Shown here piece by piece: positions 34,714-44,748 of a stretch of 64,000 nucleotides of DNA (positions are counted from its first letter, which is position 1; every line of letters starts with the position of its first letter). Made by a program: the position numbers and the translations under genes. This stretch comes from SZUA-320 sp963707875. GTDB lineage: Bacteria; Gemmatimonadota; Gemmatimonadetes; Gemmatimonadales; GWC2-71-9. The notes beneath the pieces were generated by a model. That model made no database searches, had not been told where the DNA came from, and worked only from the letters and a program-made list of their open reading frames with translations. The DNA lies in the NCBI GenBank assembly GCA_963707875.1, contig CAVPRU010000002.1:124001-188000 (forward strand), in the 5' to 3' direction.

Positions 34714-35856
34714 TCAGGCGAGGAAGCGCCAGATGGCCACCCCGATGAAGGTCCCGATCGCATTCCCCAGCGAGCCCAGCAGGATGGCCGGGGCCACCAG
34801 CTCCCGCCATCCTCGGGCCGCGGCGATTGGCCCCGCCGAGGATGACCCGCCGACGCAGGCATTGGAGGCGATGATCAGTTCGGCCAGGTCCATCTTGAGC
34901 AAGCCACCCACGGCCAGGGTGAACACCATATGGACGGCGACGATCAGCAGGGCAAAGAGGGTGATCGGGAGGGCGGAGCCCACCATTGCCCAGACATCGG
35001 CGCTCGCGCCGATCACAAAGAGGAAGAGGTAGACCGCGAGCAGTCCCAGCTCGTTGTGGCCCCTGAGGTGCCTGGTCAGACCGGGAAACAGGTTGGCCGG
35101 GATGAGCGCCAGCGCCGAAATGAACAGGATCCCGAACCCGTCGAGTCCGGCAACGTCGGCCAGCCAGTAGCCCAGGGCACTGATCAGGAAGGCGAGGCCC
35201 AGGGCCGTGCTCACGGTGAAGAGATCGAACGGCACGGCGCTGGCAACGGAGCTGGTCCCCCGCAGCACGTCCGCTTCGGCGCGCTCGATGACCGGTGATC
35301 GGAACCGGCGCTGGAAGAACAGGATTCCGGGAAGGGCCATGATGGCGATAAGGTAGACGGCCGTTACGATATTGTCGGCGGCGACGGTGGCCGTCATCAG
35401 GCTCCCGCTGCCGAACCCGGTCACCTGGGCCACGGCCACGAAGTTGAGGCTGCCACCGATATAGGTGGAGGCCAGAATCCCGGCCAGCGCGGGGCCCGAT
35501 TCGCCCAGCGGAATCAGCTGGAAACCGATGATGGCGCCGAGCACCGTTCCCACCGTTCCGATCAGGAAGGCGGCCAGCATCGTGCCGGTCTCCTTGATGA
35601 TCCGGCGCAGATTGGCGTCGAACAGCAGGAGGGGAATCGCGACCGGGATCAGGTAGTGGAGAACGGTGTCGTATGTGGGGCTGGCGCGGGGGATGATGCG
35701 CAGGTTCCCGAGGACCATCGCGACCAGCATGGCGACCATCACCCCGGAGAGCTTGTGGCCCCACCTGGTATGTTCCGACCATGCGGCAAAGGCCGCCCCC
35801 GCCAGGAGGACGGCCCAGATCGCAAAGGCGCTGTCAACAGGAATCAGTTCTGTCAG
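34714..35856 (-). CDS. DUF819 family membrane protein (start unclear)
   Basis: About 380 residues and ten or more transmembrane helices, with DUF819 features: ILASTYIGGSLNFVAVAQ, ATVAADNIVTAVYLI and IIASNACVGGSSSAGPIAAA. Family members are predicted carboxylate or amino-acid transport-like proteins. The first ATG in frame (35742) would cut off a clear N-terminal helix (IPVDSAFAIWAVLLAGAAFA). The frame is open to 35856, where the codon after a stop is CTG. An ATG at 35860 would read into the gene if one base in the AGAACTG stretch just downstream were removed, so a CTG start or a one-base sequence error is implied. Confidence 0.82.
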   Translation of the reverse strand: MTELIPVDSAFAIWAVLLAGAAFAAWSEHTRWGHKLSGVMVAMLVAMVLGNLRIIPRASPTYDTVLHYLIPVAIPLLLFDANLRRIIKETGTMLAAFLIGTVGTVLGAIIGFQLIPLGESGPALAGILASTYIGGSLNFVAVAQVTGFGSGSLMTATVAADNIVTAVYLIAIMALPGILFFQRRFRSPVIERAEADVLRGTSSVASAVPFDLFTVSTALGLAFLISALGYWLADVAGLDGFGILFISALALIPANLFPGLTRHLRGHNELGLLAVYLFLFVIGASADVWAMVGSALPITLFALLIVAVHMVFTLAVGGLLKMDLAELIIASNACVGGSSSAGPIAAARGWRELVAPAILLGSLGNAIGTFIGVAIWRFLA

Positions 35857-35885
35857 TCATCCCCCAATCGAAGTCCAGCGGGGCC

Positions 35886-36365
35886 TCAGGCCTTCATGTT
35901 GCTGATCATGTTCTTTACCGTGTCGTGGCGAGCCTTCATCACGTTCGACAGCATGCTGAAGCGCCGAGCCTCCTGCTGGATCGCCCGCTGCAGCGCCTCA
36001 AGATCCTTCTGGATCGTCACCGGGTCATGCGTCCGCCGCCCGGTGGCCAGCCCGCTGGCAGCATCCCGGGGCGCGAGGACCCCTGCCTGGACGCCGAATG
36101 CCTCGACCCGGACCCGGACGCTCCGAACCCACTCGGTCTGTTGTTCCCATAGCTTCTGGTCCGCAGCGCTCAACCCCTTGGGGGCCGACTGGGCAATGGC
36201 CTTGTCGAGTTGGTCGAGCACGTGGGGCACGGCGAAGGTCCTCTGGGGGGTGGGGTCCTGCACCGTGGCTCTGGTCGCCGCCTGCCCAGCAGCCCGGGAC
36301 CCGGGAATCGTGGTGAGCAACGCCACCGCAACGATTCGCCCGAGAATGAACCGACAACATCTCAT
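35886..36365 (-). CDS. Hypothetical exported helical protein
   Basis: 159 residues from ATG 36365, preceded by GGAGG. A signal peptide (MRCCRFILGRIVAVALLTTI, then PGSRAAGQ) leads to a mature region that is mostly amphipathic helix: HVLDQLDKAIAQSAPKG, LWEQQTEWVRSVRVRVEA and LEALQRAIQQEARRFSMLSN suggest a coiled-coil bundle. I recognise no family. It lies 30 bp upstream of the DUF819 gene on the same strand, so the two may be co-transcribed. Confidence 0.65.
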   Translation of the reverse strand: MRCCRFILGRIVAVALLTTIPGSRAAGQAATRATVQDPTPQRTFAVPHVLDQLDKAIAQSAPKGLSAADQKLWEQQTEWVRSVRVRVEAFGVQAGVLAPRDAASGLATGRRTHDPVTIQKDLEALQRAIQQEARRFSMLSNVMKARHDTVKNMISNMKA

Positions 36366-36500
36366 GGCCGACCTCCGGATAACTCATTAACTCCGCCGCG
36401 AACCTTGCTCCCATGGATATCGGGGGTCCGGCGGCCCCAGGCAAGCCCCACCAAGGGCCTCGTGCTGGATGGCGGAGACCGGGGTGAGTAGCTTGCAAGG

Positions 36501-36857
36501 ATGCGCTTCGGTCGGAGACGACGGTTTGGCCTGCGGCTTGTCAGCCTGCTTTCCCTCGGGGTATTCGTCCTGGTGGGTCCCGGGGTGGAGGGGCTTGAGG
36601 TCGGCTACCACCTGACCCACGGCAAGGCGACCGACCACGGCCCAGGCCCGCATTTCGAGCAGGCCGGACCGACCCCCCACGACGACCACTGCCAGGTCGG
36701 GCTCTCCCCGACCGATCACCGGCTCCCGGCCTGCACCGATATCCGGATCCCTGTGGGCAATATCCAAGGGGCCGCGACCGCTGCCGTCCCGGATGACCAG
36801 CCGCCCTTCACCCAGCGTCGGACCCCTCCGGCCCGCGCTCCGCCTGTCCTGCTTTAA
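36501..36857 (+). CDS. Small exported His-rich protein beside metal-uptake genes
   Basis: 118 residues from ATG 36501 (AAGG directly upstream). The N-terminus MRFGRRRRFGLRLVSLLSLG with FVLVG is a strongly basic signal peptide. The mature part has clustered histidines (YHLTHGKATDHGPGPHFEQA, then TPHDDHCQVGL) followed by a Pro-rich tail. No family is recognised. Position at the head of a metal-transport gene set, plus the His clusters, suggests a periplasmic metal-binding role; that is inference. A 135 bp divergent gap separates it from the upstream gene. Confidence 0.6.
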   Translation: MRFGRRRRFGLRLVSLLSLGVFVLVGPGVEGLEVGYHLTHGKATDHGPGPHFEQAGPTPHDDHCQVGLSPTDHRLPACTDIRIPVGNIQGAATAAVPDDQPPFTQRRTPPARAPPVLL

Positions 36858-36938
36858 GTCACTCGTTCGTTTCCAGCAATAGACGAGTTACCGATCCGAC
36901 CGGCCACAAGCCGGCGGGTCTCGACATAGCAGGCTCGT

Positions 36939-38337
36939 ATGAAGTGGACCAACCACAGAGTGGTTCGTCGTATTTCCCTCACCTTGGCAGTCCTGGGGCT
37001 GTTGGGGACGGGACAGGCCCACGCCCAGACCCCAGGGCAGCCGCCTGATTCCCTCCAGCGGCGCCTGCGAGACCTCGCGGCCCGAATCGATTCCCTCGAA
37101 GCCGGGAGCTGCCCCGTGTCGGCCGAGTTGGCCCCGCTCGCTACGCTGACGATGACCGGCGTCGCGAGCGCCGATTCGCTCGCCTTCACGCTCTGGCGAC
37201 TGGAGAACCGGGTCCGCCAACTGGCCACCGTCCGGTGCGCCCCAACCCCGGGGGGCCAACCCATCAAACCTGATTCGGTGGTGGACGAGCTCGCCGCCCT
37301 CCGGGCGGCCGCGGTCGACGCCGTCGGCGCGGAAGCGGACACCGCCACCGGCCCGGTCCAGTTCGTGGGTAAACAGCGCAGTGGCAACGCTCTCAATCCC
37401 GAAATCAGCGGTACCGGCGACATCCGATTCGTCGTTCGATCCCCAGGGCCCCAGAAGGGACAATGCCGTCGTGGGCGAGTACGAACTGGCGTTCCAGAGC
37501 ACCCTCGACCCTTACTCCAACACCAAGATCTTCCTGGGCATCTCGGAGGAGGAGGTCGGGGTCGAGGAGGGGTACATCTACTGGACCGGGCTCCCGGGCA
37601 AGGTGCGGCTCGACCTGGGCAAGTTCCGTCAGCAGGTCGGCGACCTGAACCGGTGGCACCAGCACGCGCTGCCCGAGAGCGACTACCCCCTGGTGTACCA
37701 GCGCTTCTTCGGGGAGGAGGGCCTCACGGGGGTGGGACTGTCGCTGTATTCCGCCCTGCCGATCTCCCTGGCCGGTGGCACTCACGAGCTCTGGCTCCAG
37801 GGCACCAGCGCCTCCAGTGAGCCCCTGTTCGAGAACAGCCGCCAACCAGCCCTGCTCGGCCGACTCCTCAACTTCTGGCAGCTGAACCGCAGCAGCTACA
37901 TGCAGCTGGGTTTCACGGGGTTGGGCGGGAACAGCTCGGAAGCGCGCCTGAAGAGCCGGGTGATGAGTGCGGATTTTCGGGTGACCTGGCGTCCCCCCAA
38001 CGCCGGGAACCGCCGGGACCTGACCCTCCGCGCCGAGGGGTACCGGTTCCATGCAACGGAGGCTGGAGCGGTGACGAACCGGTACGGCGCCTTCGCGGAA
38101 ATGCTCTACCGGGCCAGTCGGCGGTGGTCGCTTGGCACCCGGTATGACTGGGTCGAGGCTCCGCGGGGACCGTTTGCCCGAGAGTGGCAGATCGTGCCGT
38201 CGCTCACCTGGACCCAGAGTGAGTTCGTCTACCTCCGACTCGAGGGACGCCACGGCGTGCTCGAGGGCGCCAAGAGAAGCCAGCTCCTGGTCCAGGTGGT
38301 CTGGGCCATGGGGCCCCATAAACACGAAGCGTACTGA
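36939..38337 (+). CDS. Outer-membrane beta-barrel protein of a metal-uptake locus, one frameshift
   Basis: The first frame (from ATG 36939) gives a signal peptide (LTLAVLGLLGTGQAHAQ), a short coiled coil (SLQRRLRDLAARIDSLEAG) and then GDIRFVVRSPGPQK. The +1 frame continues the same protein as RDNAVVGEYELAFQS and runs to TGA 38337, through alternating beta-strand segments ending LLVQVVWAMG. Together they make about 465 residues. The switch lies near 37440-37460, in runs of C and G; the total length of 1,399 bases is one more than a multiple of three, so a single inserted base explains it. Porin-like function for zinc or another divalent metal is inferred from the following ABC genes. Confidence 0.75.
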
Positions 38338-38382
38338 CGATCGGTCGCGCCCGGCGCTGACGATCGCCACAAGGAGATACCC

Positions 38383-39397
38383 ATGCTGTTGCTGTTGCAC
38401 ACCCTGTTCATCCTGCACGCCGGCCCTCCGGCGGCGCAGGTCAAGGTGGTCACCACGCTCACCACCTACGGCGCCATCGCCCGGGAAGTGGTGGGGGACC
38501 GGGGGACCGTCACCTCGATCGCCCAGGGCGACGAGGATCCTCACTTCGTGCAGCCGAAGCCGAGCTTCGTGTCGATTCTCCGGGACGCGGATGTGTTCGT
38601 GACCACCGGTCTCGACCTGGAACTCTGGGTACCCGCCCTGATCGACCGCGCCAACAACAGAAAGGTTTCCGAGGGAGGGCCCGGGCTATGTCACCGCCTA
38701 CACCGGGATCACCATGCTGGAGGTTCCCGTCTCGGTGAGCCGCTCGGAGGGGGACATCCACGTCGCGGGGAACCCCCACCTGCACTCCGACCCGCTCAGC
38801 GCCATCATCATCTCCCGGAACATCCTGACCGGACTCCAGCGGGTGGCCCCGGGGGATGCCAGCTACTTCGCGGCGCGCCAACAGGACTTCGAAAAACGGG
38901 TGCTGGAGGCGCTGATGGGGCCGGAACTCGTCAGGATCCTCACCCCGGCTGCCGCCTTCAATCTGTTGAAGACCGATCAGCTGACCTCCTTCCTGGCCAA
39001 GACCCGCTACCAGGGCGCGCCGCTGGCCACCCGGATGGGGGGCTGGCTGAAACAGGCCGAACCGCTCCGCGGCAAGGAGATGACCTGCTATCACAAGGAG
39101 TGGGCCTACTTCACGTACCGCTTCGGGATCACCTGCGCGGCCTTCATCGAGGCCAAGCCGGGGATTCCACCCTCGCCGCGCCACGTGCTCGAAGTGATTG
39201 ATCTGATGAAGGAGCGGAAGATCCCGGCGCTCTTCTCGTCCAACTACTACCCGAAGAATCAGGTGGACCAGGTGGCGGCGCGGACCGGTGCGAAGGCGGT
39301 GATCGTGCCGGAGCACACCCAGGGCGCCGTCGGGGTCGAGACCTACTTCGATCTCGTCAACACCTGGCTTCGCGAATTGACCGCGATCTACAAGTAA
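38383..39397 (+). CDS. ZnuA/cluster A-I metal-binding protein of an ABC transporter, one frameshift
   Basis: Starts at ATG 38383 with a signal peptide (MLLLLHTLFILHAGPPAAQ). EDPHFVQPKP carries the first ligand histidine, NPHLHSDPL the second and CYHKEWAYF the third; these are the ligand positions of periplasmic zinc/manganese-binding proteins. The frame changes near 38665-38680: NRKVSEGGPG continues as YVTAYTGITMLEVPVSV in +1, and removing one G from the GAGGGAGGGCCC stretch restores it. Joined length is about 337 residues, normal for the family. It should deliver metal to the permease encoded 10 bp downstream. No ATPase gene is adjacent. Confidence 0.85.
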
Positions 39398-39406
39398 GGA
39401 CTCACC

Positions 39407-40234
39407 ATGCTCGAGCTGATGCTCCCGCCGCTGGTCGCCTGCATGGTCATCGTGGCCATGCATTCGTACCTCGGCCTCCACGTCATCGCCCGCGAGGTCA
39501 TTTTCGTGGACCTGGCGCTGGCCCAGATGGCTGCCCTCGGTTCCACCGTCGGGATCCTGGCGGGAGTGCACCCGGAGTCGCCCTGGTCACTGGCCTACGC
39601 CCTGGCGTTCACCACTGTCGGCGCCGCGGTCTTCGCGATGACCCGGACCCACGGGTCCGAGCATGCCCGGGTCCCGCACGAGGCCATCATCGGGATCGTC
39701 TTCGTGGTGGCGTCCGCCGCCGGAATCCTGGTCGCCAATCAGACCCCGCGGGGCGGCGACGCGATCAAGGACGTGCTGGTGGGGAGCCTGCTCTGGGTGA
39801 CCTGGCCGGTGATCGGCCGGATGGCGGTGGTCTATCTCCTGATCGGGATTTTCCACTACCTGCTGCGCCACCGGTTCCTGACGATCTCCTTCAAGCCTGA
39901 CCAGGCCGTCGCCAATGGCTGGCGAATCCGCTGGTGGGACTTCTGGTTCTACCTGTCGTTCGGGCTGGTGATCACCTTCTCGGTGCCGGTCACGGGGGTG
40001 CTGCTGGTGTTTTCGTTCCTGGTGGTCCCGGCCGCGATCGCCTTCCTCTTCACCGAGAACCTCCGTCGGCTGCCGATCATCGCCTGGGCGACCGGTCTCT
40101 TCGCCTCGGCGACCGGCATCGCGCTGTCGTTCCAGTACGACCAGCCCACCGGCCCGCTGATCGTGGTGATGTTCGGGCTGCTGCTCTTTCTGGCGTTCGT
40201 GGTCAAGAGCGTCTTCACGCCTCGGAGCACCTGA
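39407..40234 (+). CDS. Metal ABC transporter permease (ZnuB/MntB type)
   Basis: 275 residues, ATG 39407, AAGGA just upstream. About eight transmembrane helices with ABC-3 family marks: an early ARE-V-F-DLALAQMAALGS segment, the NQTPRGGDAIKDVLVGSLLW loop and LLVFSFLVVPAAIAFLFTEN near the end. It would form the membrane channel for the metal captured by the preceding binding protein. The usual ATP-binding subunit is absent here; either it is encoded elsewhere or another ATPase is shared. Confidence 0.9.
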   Translation: MLELMLPPLVACMVIVAMHSYLGLHVIAREVIFVDLALAQMAALGSTVGILAGVHPESPWSLAYALAFTTVGAAVFAMTRTHGSEHARVPHEAIIGIVFVVASAAGILVANQTPRGGDAIKDVLVGSLLWVTWPVIGRMAVVYLLIGIFHYLLRHRFLTISFKPDQAVANGWRIRWWDFWFYLSFGLVITFSVPVTGVLLVFSFLVVPAAIAFLFTENLRRLPIIAWATGLFASATGIALSFQYDQPTGPLIVVMFGLLLFLAFVVKSVFTPRST

Positions 40235-40321
40235 CCGCCGCCGACTGGCGTCGCCTCACCCGGGGCAGTACTCTGAGATTGACACTGGCGGACACCGGTC
40301 CGGTTTCGGAAGGGGCGCTCG

Positions 40322-42562
40322 ATGGATATCCGTCTGAGTCGGGAAATGCGACTCGTCGACATCACCATGATCGGTGTCGGGGCGATGATTGGCGCCGGCA
40401 TCTTCGTGCTGACCGGCATCGCCGCCGGGGTCGCCGGCCCGGCACTGATACTGGTGTTCGGCCTGAATGGCGTCGTGGCCCTGCTCACCGCGATGGCCTA
40501 CGCCGAACTCGGCGGGGCGGTGCATGGAGCCGGAGGAGGCTACCTGTACATCAAGGCCTCCTTACCAGACCCGAGTGGCTTCCTCGCCGGCCTGATGAGC
40601 TGGTTTGCCCACGCCGTGGCCTGTTCGCTCTATGCCCTCGGGTTCGGAGCCTATTTCCGGGAAGTACTCTCGGTAACGGGGATTCATGGGTTGTCCACCC
40701 CGCTCCTGCCGGTCGAGATCTGGCTGGCCGTCGCCATCGTTACCATCTTCGCCGTGATCAACTACCGGGGCGCCTCGGAGACCGGCAAGGCCGGGAACGT
40801 GGTCACCATCGCCAAGGTGGTGACCATCGGCATCTTCGTCGCTGCCGGGATGTGGGCCATGGTCCATCGCCCGGGCTGGCAGGGGTCATTCACGCCCTTC
40901 ATGACCTCGGGCTGGGCCGGTGTGATCGGCGCCATGGGACTCACTTTCATCGCCTTCGAGGGCTACGAAATCATCGCCCAGACCAGCGAGGAGGTGGAAG
41001 ACCCCAAGCGAAATGTCCCGCGGGCCGTGTTTCTTTCCCTGCTGATTGTCATTCCCATCTATCTGCTGGTGGCGGTGGTCGCCATCGGGGCGGTGATTCC
41101 ACCGGCCGGGATGGCGGTAACGGACTACCTGGGCCAAGCCAAGGAGCTCGCCCTGGTCACTGCAGCCGACCAGTTCCTGGTGGGTGGGGGCATCATCATT
41201 CTGGTTGGCGGCCTGCTGTCCACGGTTTCGGCCCTGAACGCCACCATCTACTCCTCATCCCGGGTGGCCTTTGCCATGGCCCGGGACGGAAGCCTGCCGA
41301 AACCCCTGGCCCGGGTCCACCCCATCCGGGGGACACCGCACTGGTCGGTGGCGGTCTCGGCCATCCTGATCATCCTCATGGCGGTGGCCCTGCCGATCGA
41401 GGAGGTCGCGGCGGCGGCCGGGATGACCTTTCTGTTCCTGTTCGGCGGAGTCAACATCGCCCTGATCCGCCTGCGGAGGCTCCGTCCCGACCTCGACCGG
41501 GGCTTCCAGGTACCGCTGGTGCCGTTCACACCAATCCTGGCCATCCTGGCGATGCTGGTGGTCGCGGTGGTCATGTTCCTGGAATACCCGCTGGCCTTGC
41601 TGGCCTCCGGTGGATGGATCGTGGTGGGGACCGGGTTCTACTACGGTTACGCCCGCAGGCGGGAGGCGGCCCACCATGAGCGGGTCAAGTGGATGGAGCG
41701 GCTGGAACGGAAGGAGTACCGGGTGCTCGTGGCCATCTCCAACGCGGAGTCGGTGCCCAGCCTGATCGAGGCGGCGATGGCGGTGGCCCAGTCACATCAC
41801 GGATCCCTGGTCCTGACCACGGTGATCGAGGTACCGGACGGCGAATCTCTGCTTTCCGGAAGAGCCCACGCCCGATCGGCCGAAACCCTGCTCAACAACG
41901 CGGTCAAGTACGCCGAGAGCCGGGGGATCGCCGCGACCCCGGTGCTGAAGATCGGGCGCCGGATCAGCCACGGCATTGCCCAGACGGCCCGGGAAGAGGA
42001 CTGCAACTTCCTCATCATGGGCCAGGCCCACGGGCACTCCCTCCTCGAGCGGCTGGTGGCCTCCCTGGTGGATCGGGTGCTGGTCGAGGCACCCTGCCAT
42101 GTGGGGGTGGTCTATGGCACGGTCGATCCGGCGCGCATCAGGAGCATCCTGATCCCGGTCACCACCGGCAAGAACTCCCGCCTCGCCGCCGAGCTGGCGC
42201 CAGCGTGCGAGAGCTGGTTCAAGACGCCCAGTCGGCTGGTGACGGTCCTCGAGCGTGGCACCGAGCGGAAGCGGGCCGAGGAGATGGTGGCCCAGGCTCG
42301 GGAGACCGCGGCCGGGGCTGGCCTGCAGCAGGAACTCAGGATCCTCCATCGGAAGGAAGTGGGCCGGGGGCTGGCCGCGTTTGCGGACCCGGGAGAACTG
42401 GTCCTCATCGGCGGGCCGAGCACCGGGGCCACGGCCCCCCTGCTGGGAGAAACGGTTCCGGCGACGATTGCCCGGAGTGGGCAGAACCCGGTGCTCGTGG
42501 TTCGCGCGGTGGAACCGCACCGGTCAGGCCGTTTCGAGCGGGTCTTCTTTGGACGACGTTAG
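40322..42562 (+). CDS. APC-family amino-acid permease fused to C-terminal UspA-like domains
   Basis: 746 residues. Residues 1-450 are a 12-helix APC permease: GVGAMIGAGIFVLTG is the unwound helix-1 substrate motif, with FIAFEGYEIIAQTSEEVEDP in helix 6 and NATIYSSSRVAFAMARDGSL in the helix 8 region. After a basic linker, residues 470-740 contain two universal-stress-like domains: one with YRVLVAISNAES and CNFLIMGQAHGHS, the second with RSILIPVTTGK and LVLIGGPSTG. Such fusions probably let nucleotide binding or stress state regulate transport. The nine-base gap to the next gene marks an operon. Confidence 0.9.
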   Translation: MDIRLSREMRLVDITMIGVGAMIGAGIFVLTGIAAGVAGPALILVFGLNGVVALLTAMAYAELGGAVHGAGGGYLYIKASLPDPSGFLAGLMSWFAHAVACSLYALGFGAYFREVLSVTGIHGLSTPLLPVEIWLAVAIVTIFAVINYRGASETGKAGNVVTIAKVVTIGIFVAAGMWAMVHRPGWQGSFTPFMTSGWAGVIGAMGLTFIAFEGYEIIAQTSEEVEDPKRNVPRAVFLSLLIVIPIYLLVAVVAIGAVIPPAGMAVTDYLGQAKELALVTAADQFLVGGGIIILVGGLLSTVSALNATIYSSSRVAFAMARDGSLPKPLARVHPIRGTPHWSVAVSAILIILMAVALPIEEVAAAAGMTFLFLFGGVNIALIRLRRLRPDLDRGFQVPLVPFTPILAILAMLVVAVVMFLEYPLALLASGGWIVVGTGFYYGYARRREAAHHERVKWMERLERKEYRVLVAISNAESVPSLIEAAMAVAQSHHGSLVLTTVIEVPDGESLLSGRAHARSAETLLNNAVKYAESRGIAATPVLKIGRRISHGIAQTAREEDCNFLIMGQAHGHSLLERLVASLVDRVLVEAPCHVGVVYGTVDPARIRSILIPVTTGKNSRLAAELAPACESWFKTPSRLVTVLERGTERKRAEEMVAQARETAAGAGLQQELRILHRKEVGRGLAAFADPGELVLIGGPSTGATAPLLGETVPATIARSGQNPVLVVRAVEPHRSGRFERVFFGRR

Positions 42563-42571
42563 GAGCGCACC

Positions 42572-43258
42572 ATGGTAACTCAGATCCAGACCCAGGGCCT
42601 GGTCAACGATTTCTCGGTCCGGTTCAGTGAATTTCTCCCCGACCTGCTCGGTGGCTTGACCATCCTGGTGATCGGGATAGTGGTGGGTTGGCTGGCCAAG
42701 CGGGCGGTCATGGCCTTTCTCCGATGGATCCGGCTCGACCGGCTCGGCGGCCCCACCTCCTGGCGCGCGGCCCTCGGCAAAGCAGACGTCCGGGAAGCCC
42801 TGTATGGTGCGGCGGGCAGTGTGGCGATGCTCCTGATCGTGCTGGTGTTCCTCGACCAGGCCTTTCAGAAGTGGGGCCTGGTGGTGCTCTCCAGCGCCAT
42901 CGAGAGCCTGATTCGGTATCTCCCCAACGTCGGAATGGTGGCGGTCATTGTGGGCATCGGCCTGCTGCTGGCCAACCTCGCCGCCGACCGGGTTGAGACC
43001 GCCCTGGAGGATGCCGGGGTTCCCAATCCGGCCCTCATGGGCGGGATGACCAAGGCGGCGCTGCTGGCAGTCGTCGCCGCGCTGGCCCTCTGGGAGCTCA
43101 ACTTTGCCCGGCAGATCGTGATGGGCGCGTTCCTGATCGGCTTCGGCGCGATCGGCGTCGCGTTCGCCCTGGCCGTCGGAGTAGGATCATCCCAGGCCAT
43201 CAAGGAGGGGTGGAGCCAGCTCTTCGAAGACCGGAAGGCCAGGAAGAAGGACGACTGA
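42572..43258 (+). CDS. Small mechanosensitive-channel-like membrane protein (TM-helix repeat type)
   Basis: 228 residues, ATG 42572 with AGGAG overlapping the end of the preceding gene. Four to five transmembrane helices contain two paralogous units with LLGGLTILVIGIVVGWLAKR and LPNVGMVAVIVGIGLLLANL, the pattern of the conserved TM helix (PF05552-type) found in small MscS-related proteins. GVGSSQAIKEGW at the end resembles the start of the MscS beta domain, but the rest of that domain is missing. Probably a membrane-tension or ion channel component. Confidence 0.8.
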   Translation: MVTQIQTQGLVNDFSVRFSEFLPDLLGGLTILVIGIVVGWLAKRAVMAFLRWIRLDRLGGPTSWRAALGKADVREALYGAAGSVAMLLIVLVFLDQAFQKWGLVVLSSAIESLIRYLPNVGMVAVIVGIGLLLANLAADRVETALEDAGVPNPALMGGMTKAALLAVVAALALWELNFARQIVMGAFLIGFGAIGVAFALAVGVGSSQAIKEGWSQLFEDRKARKKDD

Positions 43259-43279
43259 ACCGCCCGGTGCCAAGGGACG

Positions 43280-44663
43280 CTACCGCCAGCCGACCGTTCC
43301 CTTCACCGAGGCGAAGATCGCCTGGGAGTCGTACCCGACGCCCTGCTTGAAGACCGTCAGCACCTTCCGCACATCCGCGATGTCGACCGCCGGATTGCCG
43401 TCAATCAGGATCAGGTCCGCCTGCTTCCCCGTCGCCACCGATCCGATGCGGTTCTCTCGGCCGAGATACCTGGCCCCATTGAGCGTCGCGATCCGGATCG
43501 CCTCGACCGCAGTGAATCCGCCCGCGACCAGCAGCTCGACCATCCGCTGATTGGCGTACCCCGCGACAACGCCGCCATAGCCGGTGGGGTCAGTCCCCGC
43601 CACCAGCAAACCACCTAACCGGACGAACTCCCGCTCCAGCGCCACCATCGCCTGATACTCCCGGCGCGCTCGCCCGGTGGTGTCCTGCTGGATCCGGCGC
43701 CAGGTGCGCTGGTACACCTCCCGCGCCTGCGGTGTCATCGCCTCCAGCGCCCCAGCCGTTGCCTCCGGCTGGCCCGGCACGCTGGTCTCCATCACCGTCA
43801 GCGTCGAAGTGATGGCAACCCCCTTCGAGACGAGGTGACGAAGCCAATCCTGGATCTCGGGACTCTTCGGGTCGCGAGCGGCCAGTGCGGATTTGGCAGC
43901 CCCCGCCCCCGGACAGCGATCCGCCGTCTTGCCCGGGGCAAAGTCGGTCGCGGCAAAGAACCCGTGCTCCAGATTGTCGATCCCCAGGTCGGCGGCCTCG
44001 GTGTAACTCACCGAGCACAGGTGGCCGGTCACCTTGAGTCCGCGCCGATGCGCCTCGTCGATCGCGGCCTTGAGTTGCTCGCGGCTGATCTGCATGTAAG
44101 CCTTGAAGTTGGTGACCCCTTCGTCGGCCCAGAACGCCACCATCCTCCGGGCATCGTCCACATCCCTCAGTCCCTTGACCGCGGGAATCGGGAGCCCGGG
44201 CCCGTTGAGATACGGGCCCGTCACATCGATGTCGGGCCCCACCACCCGGCCGGCATCGATCCCCAGCTTCAGGTTGAGATCGGAATAGGGGACCATGCTC
44301 CCGCCGGTCCGGATCGTCGTGCGTGCCGCCGGCCAGGTAGAGCGGCGCGAAGCTTCCGGAGTGGTCGGGGTACATCCCGTGGCCGGCGGGGTAGTACATG
44401 TGCTCGTGCAGCATCACGTATCCCGGGAGGATGGTGCGCCCGGTCCCGTCCAGGACCTCGGCTCCCGCGGGAATCGGGTCGTGCGGCGTCGCCCAGCGCC
44501 GGATGCGACCATCCCGGATCACCAGGGTCTGGTTCTCCAGCGGCGCGGCCCCGGTGCCGTCAATCACCCGGACGTGGGTGATGGCGATGACGGGTGCTCG
44601 GGTGGTGACGAAGCCCTGTGGCGCCTGAAGGGCGGCCAGGGCGAGGAGGGAGACCAAAGTCAT
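43280..44663 (-). CDS. Exported amidohydrolase (imidazolonepropionase-like), one frameshift
   Basis: From ATG 44663 the first frame gives a short signal-like N-terminus, then RVIDGTGAAPLENQTLVIRD, ILPGYVMLHEHMYYP (metal ligands H-x-H) and YLAGGT. At about 44310 the frame shifts by one base into TTIRTGGSMVPYSDLN and continues through FKAYMQISREQLKAAIDEAH, VTGHLCSVSYTEAADLGIDN, LEHGFFAA, AGTDPTGYGG (the C-terminal metal/catalytic Asp) and QADLILIDGNP. Removing one C from ACGCACGACG restores AGGTTTIRTGG, the usual family sequence. Joined length is about 460 residues. It likely hydrolyses a cyclic amide or dipeptide in the periplasm. Confidence 0.85.
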
Positions 44664-44748
44664 TGCGCAAATCCTGATTGTGAGGATCGGTCAATGGTGC
44701 ACCAGGGAACCGGCGGCGGCCACTGAAGCGTCTCGCTTCATTCCGCCT

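Noticed and set aside
38383..39397. Programmed +1 frameshifting in the ZnuA-like gene and its neighbours
   Set aside because: No slippery heptamer or downstream pseudoknot is visible, the families are not known for it, and several unrelated genes nearby show the same one-base excess, which fits sequence error better.
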